Assembly (NCBI RefSeq): GCF_009192945.1
Contig: NZ_NSET01000063.1
Coordinates: 1-56,683, forward strand
DNA: 56,683 nucleotides
Source of the DNA: Xanthomonas maliensis
Lineage (GTDB): Bacteria > Pseudomonadota > Gammaproteobacteria > Xanthomonadales > Xanthomonadaceae
Direction of reading: 5' to 3'
The notes under the pieces were generated by a model, which did no database searches, was not told where the DNA came from, and saw only the letters and a list, made by a program, of their open reading frames with translations. Position 1 is the first letter of the stretch. The number at the start of each line of letters is the position of its first letter. Shown here piece after piece: positions 55,201 to 56,683 of the stretch. The translations under genes were made by a program, and so were the position numbers.

Positions 55201-56683
55201 GGGATAACTCTGCATGTGCTTCGACGCATACGCCGACGCCGTGCGGTCGACGTGCGCAATCTTAGCGTGCAGCTGGTTCAGCTTCTCCTCGGCCGCGTTG
55301 ATGTTCTGCGCGGCGCGCGTCGGGTTCAGACCCGCGACACTGGACGCAATAGTCTGGATAGAGTGCTCGAACTGCTTCATCCCGTCGCGCTCGTCTGAAA
55401 GCAGTGCGACGCTGAGCGGCCGAATGCGCTCGGGAAGCTTCTCCTGCAGCACCGCCAGCGCTGACTCGCCCTTGGCGGTCACAAGGACGCGCTTGCCCTG
55501 TGCGAGGTAGTGGCAGATGACGTTCGCGATGGTGTGCGTCTTGCCCGTGCCCGGCGGGCCCTGGACGACGACACCGTCATTGGCATGCAGCTTCTGAACG
55601 ATGGAGACCTGCTCATCGTTGTAGGCCATTGGGAAGTAGAGCTCCATGGCCTGAGAGCCGGCATCGCTGGTCGACAGGCCTCGGAACGGTTGCTCGGGCC
55701 GCACCTTCAACGTGGAGTCGCCGCGCTCGACGAAGCTGCGGATGACGCTCGGCAGCTGCTTGACTTCCTCGACCTTCTTCTTCAGGCGCCGGATGTCCTC
55801 CAGGAAGATGTCTCCAGACCGCTTGCGGCCGAAGAGCACCCAAGTGTTCGCAATAGTAAGCTTGTCGCTCGGGGCGGGCGGCGTGACGTCATCGGTGCGG
55901 ACTTCGTAGGTGCCCGTTGGGTCCAAGTGGCCAACAGCTGCCTTCAGGATGCCGTCGAACGTCGAAGCTTCGAACGGATTGACCCGGTTGGCACCGGTGG
56001 CCAGCGCGCTGCGCCAGTAGGCTTCCAGCTGCTTGATGCCGGGCAGCTCCATCTCGGCGTAGCAGTCGGCCTCCAGGCGAGGCTCGACGTCGCGCGGCCG
56101 AACCTCGAGGTCGAAGGTCTTCTCGTTGAGCGAGATTTCGCAGGCCTGTACCAGCAGGGGGTGCTTCAGTGCCGTGGCGAACCCTTCTTTCTTCCAGGCC
56201 GCGTAGCCGATGCCCCAGACCAGCTCGAGTGGCGTCTCGGTGCCCTCGGAGGAGATAGCCTGCTGCAGCGAGAACAGCTGGTTGTAGCGGGCGATGGTCT
56301 TGCGCCGCGGGCGCTCGGCCACGGCCCAGGGCTCCCACTGGTACCTCACGTACCAGTCGAAGGCCTCCTGCACCTCGGGATGGTCCTTGAGCTGCGCGCG
56401 AGCGACCTCGCGCTTGCCCTCGAAAGTGACGGTCTCGCTCTTGAGCTCAGGGGACTTCTCGGGGCTCTTGGGCAGCGTCACCCAGGGCTTCAGCTGCTCC
56501 TCGAGCTCGGGCGGCGCGATTTCCTGCAAGCGAGGCACGCGGAGCCAGACGTCGTCGCCTTCGACCTGCAGGTTGAACTGCAGCTCCGGCAGGCCCTTGA
56601 GCTCATGCTGATGCGCGACGAAGAACTCGGTCGGCACCGTAAAGGCCGGCTTGGTCTTCAGCTTCTCGACCTGCTCGATGTAG
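52249..56683 (-). CDS. Large SF1 helicase with C-terminal PD-(D/E)XK nuclease domain, 5' end beyond window
   Basis: The frame is open to the right edge (about 1477 residues seen), so the N-terminus is missing. An SF1 helicase core is split by a long insertion: Walker A VVQGPPGTGKTHTIANV (nt about 55530-55570), Walker B LVIIDEASQSD with GDHKQVSPSA (nt about 53430-53520), and motifs VTLLGTSQAA and QRFNVALSRARDRMYLF (nt about 52770-52830). The C-terminus has a Vsr/DUF559-like nuclease: YRIDFVVEGNEGRRLAVECD, then a DGDRFH and GWTFWRCF. This order recalls single-protein helicase-nuclease defence systems of the DUF4011-helicase-Vsr (Hhe) kind, but the deciding N-terminus is not in the window. Confidence 0.88.
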   Translation of the reverse strand, partial: YIEQVEKLKTKPAFTVPTEFFVAHQHELKGLPELQFNLQVEGDDVWLRVPRLQEIAPPELEEQLKPWVTLPKSPEKSPELKSETVTFEGKREVARAQLKDHPEVQEAFDWYVRYQWEPWAVAERPRRKTIARYNQLFSLQQAISSEGTETPLELVWGIGYAAWKKEGFATALKHPLLVQACEISLNEKTFDLEVRPRDVEPRLEADCYAEMELPGIKQLEAYWRSALATGANRVNPFEASTFDGILKAAVGHLDPTGTYEVRTDDVTPPAPSDKLTIANTWVLFGRKRSGDIFLEDIRRLKKKVEEVKQLPSVIRSFVERGDSTLKVRPEQPFRGLSTSDAGSQAMELYFPMAYNDEQVSIVQKLHANDGVVVQGPPGTGKTHTIANVICHYLAQGKRVLVTAKGESALAVLQEKLPERIRPLSVALLSDERDGMKQFEHSIQTIASSVAGLNPTRAAQNINAAEEKLNQLHAKIAHVDRTASAYASKHMQSYPFKGRDVTPEELAKVVLEQAEAHQWFDDEPPPTKDGTLPFDDAAVNALRRARMTVREDLLYLGCTLPSPDAVPVWADMLGLHRDLVKAKSIDASVNQGAILALVDSRLETFEKAQALGKFLEDRMTLKAKLAGARRLWLEALGKRFADMQPTDPVLMALVSLCSDVRTLERKRRELLAKAVEVPADAELNEDVGDAVGRLVAGKSAFALPFGKGDARKLVAAVTVSGVAPAGKPEWELVQELLAWRVEARKLLARWSSLSGEFGLEAPGPGVEPALKRVATWQAGIEEVRQLTFEFDAKLHSRLAEVFGKQTADRMWDGGEPFVATAYSSLQAHVDKGRLAYAMKRVQELVRKLEGHTGGIVEELRSFLTESVGRTSADESVLQTTWLALQAELSRLTALNPSLDEIERVTAAIESAGATKWARRLRTEPATADLDTANPATWLDAWNWRQAVMFLDRIDGHHKMRELFDERRTLTTALARTYQDLVAEKTWLGVFQNSPDSVRQALQAYLNAVQAMGSGTGVRAVRHRKTAREAMLRAYQAVPCWVLPQWRVSETIPPEVGLFDLVIIDEASQSDIWALPALLRGQKVLVVGDHKQVSPSAVGTAEEKIKELTNRFLTNQPHGSEMTPDKSIYDLARVVFAGNSVMLKEHFRCVPAIIEFSNREFYQGDIRPLRVPKANERLDPPLLDVFVKGGYRKGDINDPEAKAIVDEIEAILADPQFDGRSIGVVTLLGTSQAARIHELVSERISPVDVVERRIAIGPPPVFQGRERDIMMVSMVLGPGDRSAANRADMHQRFNVALSRARDRMYLFRSVAETEFKEDSLNGKVVSHFKQPFRQDAKKVQALRERCESGFELEMFDELVKRGFRVEPQVPCGGYRIDFVVEGNEGRRLAVECDGDRFHGPGQWQDDMARQRVLERAGWTFWRCFASSFVRRRDEVLDDLMRTLARLGIEPLGAESVDNTAWVHYKEVDPYGVEEEQEVA

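Overview
The window looks like chromosome from a GC-rich gammaproteobacterium, most probably Xanthomonas or a close relative. The reasons are a canonical XerCD dif site at 32000-32027, a Cf/phiLf-type filamentous prophage integrated exactly there, and the style of the NRPS cluster. Because dif lies in the replication terminus, the window should be near the terminus. Species cannot be decided from the sequence alone.

Region 1 (1-31750) is a non-ribosomal peptide cluster. Two giant minus-strand NRPS genes overlap by 4 nt. NRPS1 (20624-6153) reads C-A-T, C-A-T, C-A-T, C-A-T, TE, TE. NRPS2 (6156 to beyond base 1) reads C-A-T, C-A, and is cut by the window edge. Divergently, a tightly coupled plus-strand operon encodes the 3,5-dihydroxyphenylglycine (Dpg) pathway (dpgA, dpgB, dpgC, aminotransferase, dpgD), then a SyrD/PvdE-type ABC exporter and an MbtH-like NRPS helper. 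Two tandem minus-strand genes encode CmlA-type metallo-beta-lactamase-fold diiron hydroxylases, which in related clusters beta-hydroxylate amino acids held on a carrier domain. Together they suggest an exported, cyclised or multimerised peptide containing Dpg and beta-hydroxylated residues.

Region 2 (about 32011-38748) is a filamentous prophage of about 6.7 kb. It has a replication initiator, ssDNA-binding protein, small coat proteins, major coat pVIII, adhesin pIII, pVI and Zot/pI on the minus strand, and a divergent HTH repressor-like gene. The phage attachment site lies inside the 3' end of the repressor gene, so integration separates the repressor from its native C-terminal tail and terminator. 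These remain at the left end, and a decayed relic of the same tail flanks the right end.

Region 3 (38850-56683) is an accessory island. It holds an orphan antitoxin, an RNase AS-like exonuclease, an unusual long-variable-arm tRNA with apparent UAU anticodon, a divergent KfrA-like/tyrosine-integrase pair with an integrase relic, and an Mrr-like nuclease plus TrlF-type PHP-SMC ATPase pair (candidate defence). It also holds a Schlafen/AlbA_2-like gene destroyed by an in-frame amber codon and an IS21-family insertion (exact 6-bp target duplication), several hypothetical genes, a 29-residue lipoprotein, and a large SF1 helicase with a C-terminal PD-(D/E)XK nuclease that runs off the right edge.
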